Origin: Opisthocomus hoazin
Lineage: Eukaryota > Chordata > Aves > Opisthocomiformes > Opisthocomidae
Length of the DNA: 64,000 nt
Assembly (NCBI RefSeq): GCF_030867145.1
Contig: NC_134422.1
Span: 9,062,531-9,126,530 of the forward strand
Direction: 5' to 3'
The notes beneath the pieces are model-generated. The model was not told the origin of the DNA. It saw only the letters and a list, made by a program, of their open reading frames with translations, and ran no database searches. Shown in pieces: positions 25,555 through 38,900 of the stretch; position 1 is the first letter of the stretch, and every line of letters begins with the position of its first letter. The position numbers and the translations under genes were made by a program.

Positions 25555-25770
25555 CTATCTTTACGGCAAACACCTCTTGCTCCTTTTGGATTTTCCTCCT
25601 CTTTCCTCTACTGAGTAAAGCTGCCGTTCTTCAGCACTTTGTGGTGTGAACTGCTCTCCTTTCAAAGCTTGCCTCTTCCTCTACAAGCAAAGACAGCTTT
25701 TGCCCCCGGCCCCAGCAGGAGGAAGTCAGTGTTTCTTTGTGGTAATAGCTGCTGCGTTAACCATTAACCT
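25555..25770 (-). promoter_or_regulatory. Probable GPR39 5' exon and proximal promoter region
   Basis: This is the 440 bp nearest the receptor ATG on the upstream side. It contains no convincing TATA box. It holds a GC-rich patch around 25700-25715 (minus strand GGGGCCGGGGG), purine- and pyrimidine-rich stretches, and the HNF1-type palindrome described separately. A transcription start between about 25560 and 25740 would produce a leader exon ending at the donor at 25555. The boundary and start site are inferred from position alone. Confidence 0.35.
25756..25768 (+). promoter_or_regulatory. HNF1-type binding site upstream of GPR39
   Basis: The 13-bp sequence GTTAACCATTAAC matches the HNF1 palindrome GTTAATNATTAAC at every fixed position but one. 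It lies 428 bp upstream of the GPR39 ATG. HNF1 is a liver, gut, kidney and pancreas activator, tissues where mammalian GPR39 is expressed, and I recall reports of GPR39 control by HNF-1alpha and HNF-4alpha in islet cells. The match is seen directly; occupancy is inferred. Confidence 0.5.
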
Positions 25771-25815
25771 AAATCTTGGCTATCCCTAGTCAGTGCAGCA
25801 AAGCAGGTTTAGGGG

Positions 25816-25835
25816 AAAAAAAAAAAAAAAAAAAA
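25816..25835 (+). repeat. Poly(A) tract, 20 bases
   Basis: An uninterrupted run of 20 A on the plus strand (poly-T in the GPR39 direction), about 490 bp upstream of the receptor ATG. No retrogene or LINE body adjoins it, so it reads as a simple homopolymer that is likely length-variable. Confidence 0.95.
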
Positions 25836-27035
25836 GGCAAGCCACCCATCTCTGACATTCACATTCACTTCCTGTAATAGGAGCTCCTTCTCCAGGGCAA
25901 AATGAGGTGGTTCTCCTCAAGGTGTTCCATTGGTGGTGTCAGGCTGAATTGAGTGAACAAGTACTGAAGAGAAAGTGTCTGCTCATGAGTTTAACATCAC
26001 TGGGCTTCAGACTTCTATATGCACTAATGCCAACACGCTTCACTACTTTACATTTGCTTGAATGAAGACCTTGCATCTGCTGCAGCAGTGCTTGTTACAC
26101 AGCTTGTGTAGCCACGAACTGATTTACATCAACAGGAGGTTCTGGTTTTCAGTTGCCGCTGGTGAACTGGTAGCTTCTTAAAATAACTGTTCAGACAGTA
26201 AAGAGTCTTCTCAGAAGTTATAAAATGAGCTGAACTTTAGTTTTAGACACATCAATTGTCTCCATTTGAATTTCCATCTTCTGAGGTCAGATAACAAAAA
26301 TAACAAAGTTAGTAATCCCATGCTCATGCTTTCAAATAATCCAGAGTAGCAGGGGATGAAAATGTACTTCCCCCCTCCTGTGTCTCACCCTAGGGGGAAT
26401 GCGTTTAATGCACTCTTTCGTTTTAGTTTCAAACCATAGCACTGAAGGCTCCCAAGGTAACCCCTGGAAACATTTAATTAGATGGTGTGTATATGGATTA
26501 GGAAACCTTTAAATTACAATGCAAAACGCCAGAACAGTTTTTGCAGCTATAATCAAGAGAGAGGCCCAGTACAGTGATCCGTTCCAATACCAAATCTAAG
26601 AACAGTGGGTTCACAAAGTGATTTTTATTAACTAGACACGCTCATGTGACACTTCCAGCTCACGATAAAAGAGAAACATTAGAAAGCTGTTATTAAGCAG
26701 TCTCCTCACATTCAGTGGTTATCACTGTACCTCAGCAGCCCAAGTATATAATGAACAAAAGATGCCCAAACCAGGATAATCAGCACCTGTTTCTATGCAT
26801 TATTTATGCACTCCTGTTTCAGAAAAATCACCTCAAACCTTGCGCAACTTCAAGCCCTGTAGTCCCAGTCATCTTTCCTTATGTTTGATAACTCACATTT
26901 GTTCTGCTCAGACAAGCTTTCTATTATTACCCAATTTCTTTCACTTAATTTTACTTTATAAAAGTGTGAACAAAGATTACATATGCATGACTGAATTGTG
27001 GAAATGAAGCTAATTAAAATTTGCTGCTTACCATC

Positions 27036-27076
27036 AAAAGGGAAAAAGGGAGAGAGAGAGCAGAAGAGAGAGAAGG
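27036..27076 (+). repeat. Homopurine tract with (GA)n core
   Basis: 41 bp of A and G with a single C at 27061, including two GA runs. Mirror symmetry is partial. It is capable in principle of forming H-DNA. Confidence 0.85.
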
Positions 27077-29840
27077 CCCAATAGGATTAGATCTCCTCCT
27101 TTTTTCCACACCAATTATGCAATGCAGAACACAATTTTGCAGTTTTCAATATTATCTTTAGAACATACACAAACTTTATTAACTTTCTAATAAAGAGCTG
27201 GTGCCACAAAGGGGATAGAAAGGAAAGAGACAATTGTGGATACTCATAGACTGAGACCATTAAAAAAAAATCTTACATAGGTTACTGGACTAGATAAATC
27301 AGCGGTGAGTGTTCCAGAGATAGGTATAAAATCCCTATCATGGATGATTATAAAAAATATATCTTCCTGGAGGGAGACATTTCTCCCCAACTATTTGTGT
27401 TTACTGCCTCTTTGTGGCATGGAGGCTGAGAGCTCGTAGTCTTTACCCTGGTGGATATGATACCAGTTTATAAACTTATGATTTGTCTAACGGTCTAATT
27501 TTAGGGATTTTGTTAAATTTTCCTCAGTATCTTGTAGCAGTGAGTACCACAAGTTAATTTTTTTGTTGTTGCCTTTCCCTTAGCAGTTTTGAAAGTGAAT
27601 GTGGCCTGTGTAGTTGTACCTGGGACAACGCTCCAGGGAGTCCCTCCTGACCTTATTTGTTGCAATTGCACACCATGACTTCAGCCCCCAGCACTGAACA
27701 GAAGTTGAGAGCATTAAGGATAGAGATCACCATATTTCTTTCTAAAATCAGCACACATGGATGCCGCACGCTGCAGCCAATCACTCGTCAGCCCCTAGGT
27801 AAGAAAACAGAGCATCCTGAAGATGCAGATTACATGGGCACAGGGTAGCATCTGGCTCTGCGTGTGACTTGCTCGGCCACAGTCATCCTCACCTGAAAGC
27901 TTGCAGCAATGCAGTTGTTGGTAAGAGACAGGTAGTGGGAGCCAGAGAAACACTGAGATGGAGCACGGATGGTTGCACTGTAGTATATAGGGTGATTTTT
28001 CACTTTCAGGGATAAGAAAACTGCTGTGATCATCCGCCCCAGTTTGTTATCCCACAAAGCATACAAGGTTCCCTGAAGGGCTGTTTGCTTTCTTGCCTGG
28101 TGCTTGGATAACACCCTGGTGAAAGGCGTTTTGGGGCAGAAGTAGGCAGAGCTTTGTCACCCATCCTTTAGGTCATTGCACAAAGATCACCTTCTGCACC
28201 TTGTGTAGTGGACCATCTAGCACCCTGCCATGCCCATGGACCACTGGCTGAGCTGAAGGGCAGGAGGGCTGCAGGGCACTCAGTCCTTGGCCAGCAGCCA
28301 TCTCATTACAGCTAAGGCCCCCAAACTCCTGATGAGGTTGGGCTCCCGAAAGTGGCAGTTAGCGCAAGTTGTAGCTGGAATGAATCTTGGAAGAACAAAC
28401 TCATTTGACAGATGCTGTTGCATTTTAGGTAGATGGATTGTAGATTAACCTTTTCCTGTGTGCAGAGGTATCGTGTTGCTGCCGCCTTACAAAAGCACTT
28501 TCTTCCCCAGCTGCGTTGTGCCAGCAGATGGATTGGCTCAGGGTACCAAATCTGCAGAATCACTCTGTGGTTATTTCTCAATCACCGTATAGCTCGGGAG
28601 CCAGGGTGCTCTGACTGGCAGACAGTCATTGCCACACTTGCGTTATCTCCACAGAATTATTTCTCGATAGCTGTGTTGAGAATATGCAAATCCACTCTAA
28701 TTGGCTACACTAATCACACTGCTCTGACTGGTTTCTGTTCTCAAACTGTTCAAGCTACTTGACAGGAACAAAGAAAATACCTCGGTTTCTTGCTTCCTTT
28801 AGCTGAAAAACTCTAAAACTTAAATGAAAAAGGAGAGCTATCTCAAAAGCAAAGAAAATGAGGCTGTGAAAAGGATTAACTTTTTTTTCAGATAAAAACA
28901 CATTGACTTTTTTTTCTTGCCAGTCTTTACCGTTCCCCATCTCAGCAAACCTCTTGTCCCTAGAATAGCTGTGATACCTTTGTCTTGCCAATATTTGTTT
29001 AGAGAAAGTGAATCCCGGGCTTGTTCAATTCTCTTTGAAACACAAGGTAAACAACATGAGATTGCTGTTCTGCAGAAGGCAGCTACTCTGATCTGCACAG
29101 GCAGAGGGGAAAGTGCTGTGGGAATAAAAGGAAGAAACAACACGGACAAAAGTGAATTGTCCAAATGATTTTAAATGTTTTAAGAAATCAATTTGCGTGA
29201 GATGGGTCATGTGGGCTTTTAAAATTATTTTGCATTAAAAATTTAAATAATTAAAGCCTGCATTCAGATAACAAAGTTTCTTTCTGTTTTCTGAAATCTA
29301 ACAAGCCTCTTCTTTACTGTTAAGATCCCTTTGCATTCTTCTGGTGAGTTATTCTTGAATTATATTTTTCTTCTTTGGAAGATTACGATGATAGTTAATA
29401 ATATAAATAAGTACAAGTAATTTGTGAAATTTATTTCTTCTTAATTTCCCCTACAGTTTGGTTTTGGGCAACATAGTCTAACAACCATGCTGCTGTTAAC
29501 TGCTTGGCTCCTTTTCTTCTGGGAACATGAAAGACTGGGTTATGCAATCTGGGCAATGGATGTGCTGTGTAACATGCATATCCATAATGCATTCTAATCT
29601 AATTAAATTACCTCTAGAAAGGTGACATATGGAAAGCTGCCATCTTTTATTTAACAATGTGCAGTATTACCTGCTGTAATGCCATGTTCTTGGAATATCA
29701 TGTTGTGAGTGTTTGCTTATCTGGAGGATATAGAGGGGGATTTCAAATGTGCTTCCAGGATACACAGTAAAAAGCGATCTCTGCTCCAAATCATTCTGTC
29801 TAAATAAATAGATGAAAGCACTTCACAACTTCCAGTGTAT

Positions 29841-29935
29841 TTTACAAATTGTCAAGCAACATGAGAAGAAACTGGGGACAATGAGACTAAACGGTTTATC
29901 CAAGATACAGAAAATCTGGGCAACACCTGAGCCTC
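29841..29935 (-). mobile_element. MIR-like SINE remnant
   Basis: The plus strand contains 'tttacaaattg', 'gagaagaaactggggacaa' and 'aacggtttatccaagatac' in order. This matches the MIR reverse complement ('tttacagatgaggaaactgaggcac...cttgcccaaggtcac'). Ends are approximate. It lies upstream of GPR39. Confidence 0.48.
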
Positions 29936-32900
29936 CTCACCGTTACACTGGATTTCAGCTTACTTCCTCACCTGACCTGCAGCATACAGACTACAGAGCA
30001 AGAAATGCACTTACACAGCTCTTCACTAGTTGCTCTGGTGGTTTTAACTGATGTTAATTTGTAATAATTAAAACACATTTACAGCACCAAAACATAATTA
30101 TTACATTTCGTCATATCTGGAATTGATGAACAATACACCACCTGCTTTCTGATCACCTTGGTAAGCTAAAGACACCAAAGCTGTTCAAAGCCTCCGCTCA
30201 ATTGCAGCGTTGTCTGAAGATAACCAAATGCACTGGAAGGTCTGTGGACTGCTGTGCTTAGGCGGGAGTGCACTTTGCCTGGCAAGGAAGTGAAAGCGTT
30301 AATTTTCCACTCTTCCAGTGAGGAAAGAGATGCACTTCTCGCTGTCCCTTGACACTGCAGGAGCTGTGAGGAGGCCAGAAAAAGGCCGGCAGCTGTGGCC
30401 CCAAATGGAGAGACACTGAGTAGACAGGCTGGGAAAAACAAGTAGCAGGTCTCCTCCTGAAACGAGATGGTCCTTTTTGCATCCTTTTGGAATGAGGCAC
30501 CAAAGGAAATGAGTTTATTTATATCCCTGGCCTGACAAAGGAGCTGTAACTTAAAAACAAAATGAACGCACATGCTAAGCCCGGGTCTCAATAATCTTGA
30601 GTCGACCATATTGAATGCATTTCCTGAAATATCCATTCAGACTCCCCTTTGTCTGAAGCACCATGGCACCAAAGCACATCTGGTCCAAGAAATCACCGCT
30701 GTGAGCCTTGGGGCACAATCTCCAGCACACTGAATCAAATCTCATTTTTCTCTGTATAACTTCTATACTGCCTTGTCCGAATAGATGTTTATGGCTTCAA
30801 AATACAATTCGAAGCTCCTGTTTAAGAGCATACTTAGTTCCTTGTGCCATATTTTTAAGCTGTCAAGTAAACACTCCCATGCAGTGTACTTCTCCAACCC
30901 ATCTTTTCACAGAGGTTCATACTTTTGGATGTTGTTATGCTATTGCCCTAGAAAAAACTTCAGATTCCTTTCTCTCAGTGTAGCTAGTTGCTTAAAGTTA
31001 CAAGATAGAAAGAATGTCCATAAAAATGCATCTTCTCACAGCCTGAATTCTCCATAATTTTTGTTACGAATCTGCAAGGTCAATAATCTATGGAAATTGC
31101 TGTCACATGCAGGTACCAAAACACTGCAGTTCAGAGTACACACTCTTCTCTTTTTTTGCTAACAAAGCAACTGAGAATCTTCTAAAAACTGTTGATGATA
31201 CACTCTTGGTCTCCTGAAAAATCTCTTTATAGCAATATTAAGCTTTACTACTGCAAGGAGAAGCAAAAAAATACCTCCTGGCTTCCTTCTTGTGCTTGCC
31301 ATCTCATCACCATCAGGACTTGCGCTCATGTGCCCAGCTGAGCTATTACAGAATCATTTTGCCTCTCTTCAAAACTCAGCTGATGAGGTTTAGCCTGAAG
31401 CAAGCTAATGACAGCTTTTTGACCTGCTTCTAAGGAGTCCTAACAGCATGTCACCACAGCAAGGGCACTTCTGTCGCCCTGTTCTTTCTCATTTAGAACA
31501 CATACGTGATACCAAGGCTCAAAATGTCCAACTTCTTACTTGAAGGAACTTGTCTTTTACCATCATATAGTTCCTTCCCTTGAAGGAACTTCAACAAATT
31601 CAATTTTAAATAGCTTGTAAAAAAAGGCAGAGTGCTTCACCTGTTGCTGCAATGGTACAGCTACCTCTGGGTGGAGCAGGACAGTTAACATTACATAGCA
31701 GTTTGTGGGTGTAGGGGATGCCACATCTGGGGTTCTAAGTAAAACATGTAAAATCTGTCAGAGCTGAAATTTGGCCAGAATGCAGGGCTTCAGTTCTTGT
31801 TGTCAGGGAAAACACGAGTTGAATTTCAGGAGTTTTGGCTCCAGGATATGCCATCACCACAGACTCTGTGCACATTGAACCTTCAGTCACTGCCCAGCTG
31901 AACCACCAGACTCCAGTTACTGACCCAGGATGTTCTCATGCTGGTGCGTATCACCAGGGCTTCTTGGGGCAGGTGTTTTGTGCTGCCTGGGGCAAGTGTT
32001 CTGTGTGGCTGCATGCTGGGCTGTTCCTCCACCCCGTCACACAGTGGCCAGGGAAATCTGAGAAAGCTTTGGAGGACAAGCTGCGCTTGAATGATTTAGG
32101 CTGCAGTCTTGCTCCAGGTCGGCAGCCTGCCATCTTGAGCTAGCAGCAGCACACTGGGTCTGATGCAATGTCCCATGCACACCAGTCACAGCAAAAGCAT
32201 TGCCATGCATGTGACTGGGGAAGTGAGCCTGGAGAGCCTTGAATCACAGCCTGAGGACAGGGGAGATGGCATGGAGATCCAGAGCAGCCCTGGAAGGAGA
32301 CCCTGGCTGGGGAGTGACAAGCAGTGAAGGCTCAGCAAGGCTCACTGCCCCATGTCAAGACATTGTGGGCACAGCAGAACTGCTCCCCACCAGTCCCCAG
32401 CAGCTCTGTGTGCCTCCTACCCTCCACTTACACTGCGCAATGAATTAACTCTGTGGCCGTGGCGGAGGGCTGCATTTTTCCTTCACTGCATTTATGTGTC
32501 ATTGAAATGCAGAAGCAAATATTAACAGTATAATGGGACTATTTGGCAATTTAGTACTATACTGGTAAATGTAAGTCAAGCAAAGAAAATATAGAACAAA
32601 CAAATGTGAAAGTGAGCTGATGTAAATTTAAAGCACACACTTTACCTAGGAGTTCACGTCTGTGTTGCTTGCAAAGCTGATCTCTGATGTCCCTGGACAG
32701 TGCGTGTGTGAGGGTTCCTCATTTGCTTTGGGCATGCAGTTAGGCTTGCTTTATCTGTGCAACTTCCTTTACTTCTGAAATTCTTCTACTAGATATTGAC
32801 ATAGGAAGTGGCTGGTTACTGTCCTACAGATCCAAATCCTGAAACTGAACATGGAAATAAATAGGAAATGGGATCCCAAACGACTTTTTCAATGGTGTTT

Positions 32901-35900
32901 TCACCTGTGTTTATGTGGTACCATATTCTGTCCAAGTGGTTGTTAATGTACAAACAGGACCACTCATTAGTACACATATATGATCAATAAATTGTTGTGA
33001 CTTCCCATACCAGGTAAGTAGAGCTCTTCTGTTTTGGAAAAATACAGAACTCCTTCGTGTGGAGCAAACCAACTGCTATTATATAATTTTTGAAGCATGA
33101 ATTATATAAAATTCATGTGAAAATATTTTAGTTATCACTTTTTTCTCTTCACTCTCTGAATCTCTAATTCTCTCCCCCTCATTCCCTCCCCTCTTGACAA
33201 TAGTTTCTATCTTTGTTCCTTGGCATACTATTCCTACTAAGAAAATACGTGCTTTAAACAGCTGTAAATGCCAACCTGCTGCCACAAGGCCCGCTCTGAC
33301 ATCTGACACTGTCACCCCAGGATTGCCTGATATCGGTGAAGATCTTCCTTGGTGGAACCAAGACCTGATTGATGCCATCCTAAAGAAGATGTGTAAAATA
33401 TGCCTGCAGCCCCAGGAGTACCTATTTCTTTCTGTTGACAAAAAGGGCTCCTAGCGCAAATAACAGCTGTAATATCTACACTGTAGAGACAGCATGTAAA
33501 GGGTAGTGAGACAAATCCAATCTTTGTATATATATTAGCTGATATATCCCACATGTTTTGTGAATGTTACTTTGATTGCCCAACTGTTGGGTGACTTTTC
33601 TTTGTTATTGTAGCTTCCAGTCTTAACTTCGCTTTGACTTAAGAGCTATCAGGAAGAATCATTGCATGCAGAAAAAAGCTAGCGATACAGACTGCTCAAG
33701 AGTCATTAGTTTTACAGGACATCCATTCAAATAGATAAAAGACTTGGCTCTAGGCCGAAGGAAATAATTCTTCCAGGATGGACTTTGCCTCGTTTGCTCC
33801 TAAACATTTGATAAGGAGTATCTGAAGACACTATCCTAGAAAGATAGTCTCTCCAGATATTATCTCCAGATGCTACCCGAAAAGAAGGAACTGGAATTTG
33901 TAAAAATACAAAGTTTTAACTCAGATTTGTATACGATCTAGAGGAAAAAAAAAACTGTCAATGAAGAGAGAAACCTGGAACTGCAAAATATCAGTAAAAA
34001 TCCTAAAAGGGTGCTAAGGCAGGAAGGTCTCCTGGGAAGTGTTTTGTGTGTAGGTTGTTACAAGTTTTAGAGTCAGTCTTGGGTTTTGACTACATGTAAA
34101 CTAAATTTTAAAACACATTTGAAAAATCTGTGTGAGACTTGCACATAGGTCTCCAAATCAATGATTGACTCAGGGACTTTGCAGCTACAGTCAGGACTTC
34201 AAACAAACCGCACTCCAATTTTTGGCACCCATCTCAAAAGAAATGCTTGGTAGAGAATCTGTACCGAAGCCTATGCTTGGAGAGACAGAGCCTAAGACCA
34301 CTTTCTCACACAGAAACCCTGAAGTGACTAGGATAGTGCAGTTTCGTGAACACCCTCCTCTCCTAGCTGAGGTATATGTACACACAAGTTTGTAAAGGAA
34401 AGGAAATAACCAGTGAGCAAATCAAGAAGCTCAGTGAGTGCTGGAGAATAATTGCTATCTTCCATTTTAGACCACGCTCAACAGACTTCCAGTAAGAGAC
34501 TCCTACATGCTGAGGTTTCTCTCCTGTTTTGGGCTCTGCCTGGTATTTGTGTCCTGAAATGGCAAAGTCTCATATTACCAACACTGAGGTCAAGCCTGAC
34601 TGCAGGAGTTGTAGAAAGCCCCAGACTGGAAGCTGCTGCTCTAGAAGTTATGTAGTGCTACAGTAAAAATAAATGTCAGTGTTAAATGTAAGTACTTTGT
34701 GTCTTTAACGCCACTATGGGATGAATCCAGTGAGAAGGAGCTGAGGAAGCACTAAATGTGGTCAAAACAGCCATTTCCTTTTGTTAAGTGAAAATACAAG
34801 CTCTTTTATTTGCTCACTTTGCTGTTATTGACTGAGATAATTTGCCTCCCACACTGAAACATTTTGGAATATAGTATCACGCTTGTACCCTTTCTGTGAA
34901 TGTGCTGTGTAAAGCACCATTGTTTCATTTCCACTTTGATTGCAGCATCGCTCATGGAGACTGCCGTTTCCAAGGCATTGCATCTCTTACTTTCAAGCTG
35001 TGAGAAATGACAGCTCCAGCTTCTCAAACTGAGGGGAGGCATTTCCTTCCCAGGGGACTTGGGATGTGTCCCTGAGAAATGCTCCTCTCCACGCTGCCCA
35101 CCAGAAACGTAGGACATGACTCCCAGGCACAGAGGGATTTATGTCTTCCCTGAGTAGGTGGCCGTAAAGCTCTTCCCCCTTTCTCCTGAGACATGTTATG
35201 GGGTGTATGGAGGGGTCAGCTCTAGTTTTAAATGCTGGGAGGAAGTGAGGGAAAAAAGCCTTGCCCCTGGAGTGCCGTACTGACATGGCTGCATTATTTT
35301 TCATGGTGGATCTGGCTCATTTAGTGCAAAGTTAAGGGTTTATGTTAAGAGCACTAACAGGGCCATGAGCTGACCAGGAGTGACAGATCCATTTGGTACC
35401 AGTTCAAGCAGCTGAAGGCACATCTGTCTGTGCAAGGCCTTCTGTCTGACGAAGGCTGCACCTGCTCCACAGCCAAGAGGTGGCCATTGCACAAGACGGC
35501 AGTGTTTATCTCAGGAGGGAGGTTATCAAAAATCCAGATGGATAACTTCCAAATATTCTAACCTTCCAAATTATTTTAAAGTATTCTAACCTTTGGGAAC
35601 AAGTTATTTTGGATGTCTACAAATATCGGAGGTCTAGCAAGTCATTGCTCTTTTTTTCAAAAGTCATAAGCTTTTTGAGACCATTTATGTCTCTGCTATG
35701 TTACAAATTGCTTAAAAATTGTTTTTGACAGGTTAAACTGCTAGTGAGCATAAAAGAAAATAATCCAAAGATCATAAGCTGAGCAGTTCGGTGATTCTCT
35801 AACACATTACAGTACTGGAAATCCTAATGCAGCACAAAAGATGGGAATCCCATAGACCAAGCTTAGACATAACAGAGGTTAAAAACGAAGATTACTCACT

Positions 35901-38900
35901 AACCCTATAGCACCCATAGGAAACCAAAACTCTTCCACAGAATTTTAAATTTGCAGCATTAAAAAATAACTGCATTAGAATGCCATGATTTGTGTTACCA
36001 GACTATGGAAACACTGTAATTCCTTTTTATCTCCTACGAGATCCTTCCCGTAAGGATTTCTCTAAATTATACCTCCTGCCCTTCAGTGTTGTGGATTAAT
36101 AATGCTTCACTAATGAGGATTAAATAGCTCAAGAATTCTGTGATTTGTGCAAAAGGCAACACTGTAAGGCAGGATTTGTATTCAAAACCAAGAACTTTGT
36201 TCAATTTTCAAAAACCTAGAATTATGCTGCAGTACTTCTCTAGGCAAAATTTAACTGTCTTCAGTGAAAGCTCTGCTTTTTCATTCATAGGTTCATTACA
36301 TTTAAGATCAGAATTGAACAGGCTAGTTGGACCCCATGACAATCACCCAGTCCCCCTGCTGTGAGTACATTAGCTTCTGTTTGGCTGAAATATCTATACC
36401 CTTCTTAACCTGAAGACCTCAAGAGATGAAGATACCAACATTTCTTTTTGTACTTCCTTGAAAATGCAAGGACAGTTTCTCATTTGTACTTATTTGATTT
36501 TTGCCTCCAGACACTAGTTCTTGTTGTGACTCTAATTTAAGTTAAACAGCCGTCCAAAAAGTACTTATAGTCTATTCCAGTCACCTATGTATTGTCACTT
36601 CTGTGTGGTCTTTCTGACTATTTCTTCCTTATATCAAGGTGGTACTTCTGGCTTTCTAGTCGTATTTGTTTGTTTTCTACATGGAATCCAGCATTCTACA
36701 TCTTTTAAGTCAGAGTTTCCCATCAAAAAGCATTATTGCATTTAGTCTCACCAGGATAGTACACCTGGGAGATATCTTCTTAGTCTATCAGCTCTTCCTC
36801 AGCTTGTGCTTCTTTCTTCTTCTTCCTCCTTTCTGCTACGGTTGCACATTAACAAGTTGCACCGACTTTCACTTGATCTCCTAAAACATCTTTAAAGTTG
36901 CTTTTTTCCAGGAAATTCTCTCTTCCACAGATGTGTCCTTTCAAGCTTCACTTTTTGCATTGGTTGCATTTTGTGAGTGGGCTCAGATTTTCAAATAACC
37001 TATACAGCAAACTGGGATACCCTACCCTCATCCTGCAACACTGCCCCAGGCTTTAATTCATGTTTTAGCAGCTGGATCATTGGTGAAAATGTTCAGTAGT
37101 TTCAGATGTTGTTTGACATACATCCAAGTTTTTCTGATTTCCAGAGGGGATGCCTGGCTCCAACCCTTGATTAGCCCTAGCTGCTCGGTCTATCATCTGC
37201 CACAATTTGTTTAAGGTTCCCCAAACCAACCTCCCTAGAGGACTTTAAGAGGAGTTCTGTAATAATTGCCAATGATATCTCATTTTTGAGATCTATCCAT
37301 TAGCTCATTTTTAATGCATATTTCACTGAAGCTGTAGAATGCAACATTTTTCATCAGAACATAAGGAAAATATTATCAAAATCTACACAACCACCATTAT
37401 CAACACATTAATAATCTCATTCAAAATCAGCTTTGCTGCATAAGCTATATTTTTCAGAAAAAACTGTGCTGATTAGCATTTATCATATTTCTGTCCTTTG
37501 AATCTCTATCATTGAAATCCCTTATTACTTTTCCATTATTTTGCCCAGGACTGCCATAAGGCTAAGAGTATAGTTTCTTACCCCTGTCAGGTTTTTTAAG
37601 TCATTGGAATATGTTATTATATTAGCTATTTTATGTCACATTTCATGATATAAAAAAAGCATCACAATGCCAGAGATACCCTTTTAAAAATCCTCTTTTC
37701 AGTTTTGTGTATAAGACGTCCAAGTCTGCTGATTTAAACTTGTTTTAGTCATCATTCTGTAATATCGACCAAGAAACTTTACTGAATGCTTCTGATCCAT
37801 TACAAACAATTTTGCTGTCTTCACCTGGAAACAGCCTAACACTGGCGTAAGGTCTGAAGGAGTTGGCTGTGATTTGACTGGAAGACTGCATTGCATCACA
37901 TGCTGTATTTTATTTCTAATCTCTTCTTTGCTCTGTCTGCTTAGTAAAGGGCTGGATACTACAATCCTGCTGCAATAATTCTTCAACAGGCTTGGGTCCA
38001 ACCCTAACTGAATTATGAATGAAAAAAGCTGTTGAAATGAGCTTTTCTAGTTCCTCGATATCTCCTTACTATTCCTGAACTAATAGTAGGAAGCCAGTAT
38101 CTGGAAGATATGAATCACTTCCGTACGCAATTTTAGCAAACTGATGCGTTCGCTTTGATGTAGGCTTTTTGGTACTTTTGGGAGGTGTGTATCTGTGGTT
38201 TTTTACTGGGTTTTGGCAAGAATGCAAACAGAGAAATACAGGCTGTGCATGCCAAACTCCTACTTCATGTTACTAAACTACTCCTAGTTTGACAGATATA
38301 AATAAACATATACTGAGGTACACATGGGTAACCTATTACCCGAGAAGTGCAGTGACACTGCGTGGAAGGAATCTTCTCTGTGTTCTGTTGTCTTGTTTTA
38401 GGCTGATTATAAGGACAGTTGTTTGCTTTTGCAGCAATAAAGGATTAAAACTTTCGGCTTCTGCTGAAATAAAGCTGCAGTCTTTACACTAGAATTTCAG
38501 AACACTTCATCAGAATGACAAATGTAGCAAAACACCCGATAAATGTGTTATTAGTTTTACCTTATCTGAATAGCTAACATAAGCCTGCTGTTAGGAAAAA
38601 ACTGGCTGTTTTTAATGGTGCACAGGCTGTGTTTTCTGCACCAGTTTTGATCCTGGAGTACTCAGATTGGACTGGAACGCCCAAAGGATGGCATGTAAGT
38701 GTCTCTCATTTATGATAAAGAAGCTGTCAGTGAAAATTCTGAAGCAAAAATCGCAAAGCTGGATTTCATGTCTGACAGTAGATTTCCCAACAATATACTT
38801 TGTACCATGGTCATGTTTTAGTGCTGAGCCGTATAACTTATCCTACAGATGTCATTGCACAGTCTCAGATTACAGTGAACTTCAGACATTGATATAAACA

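Noticed and set aside
33194..33454. 86-codon frame after a pyrimidine-rich tract, considered as an exon
   Set aside because: No convincing donor at its end and no recognisable protein; the pyrimidine tract alone is not enough.
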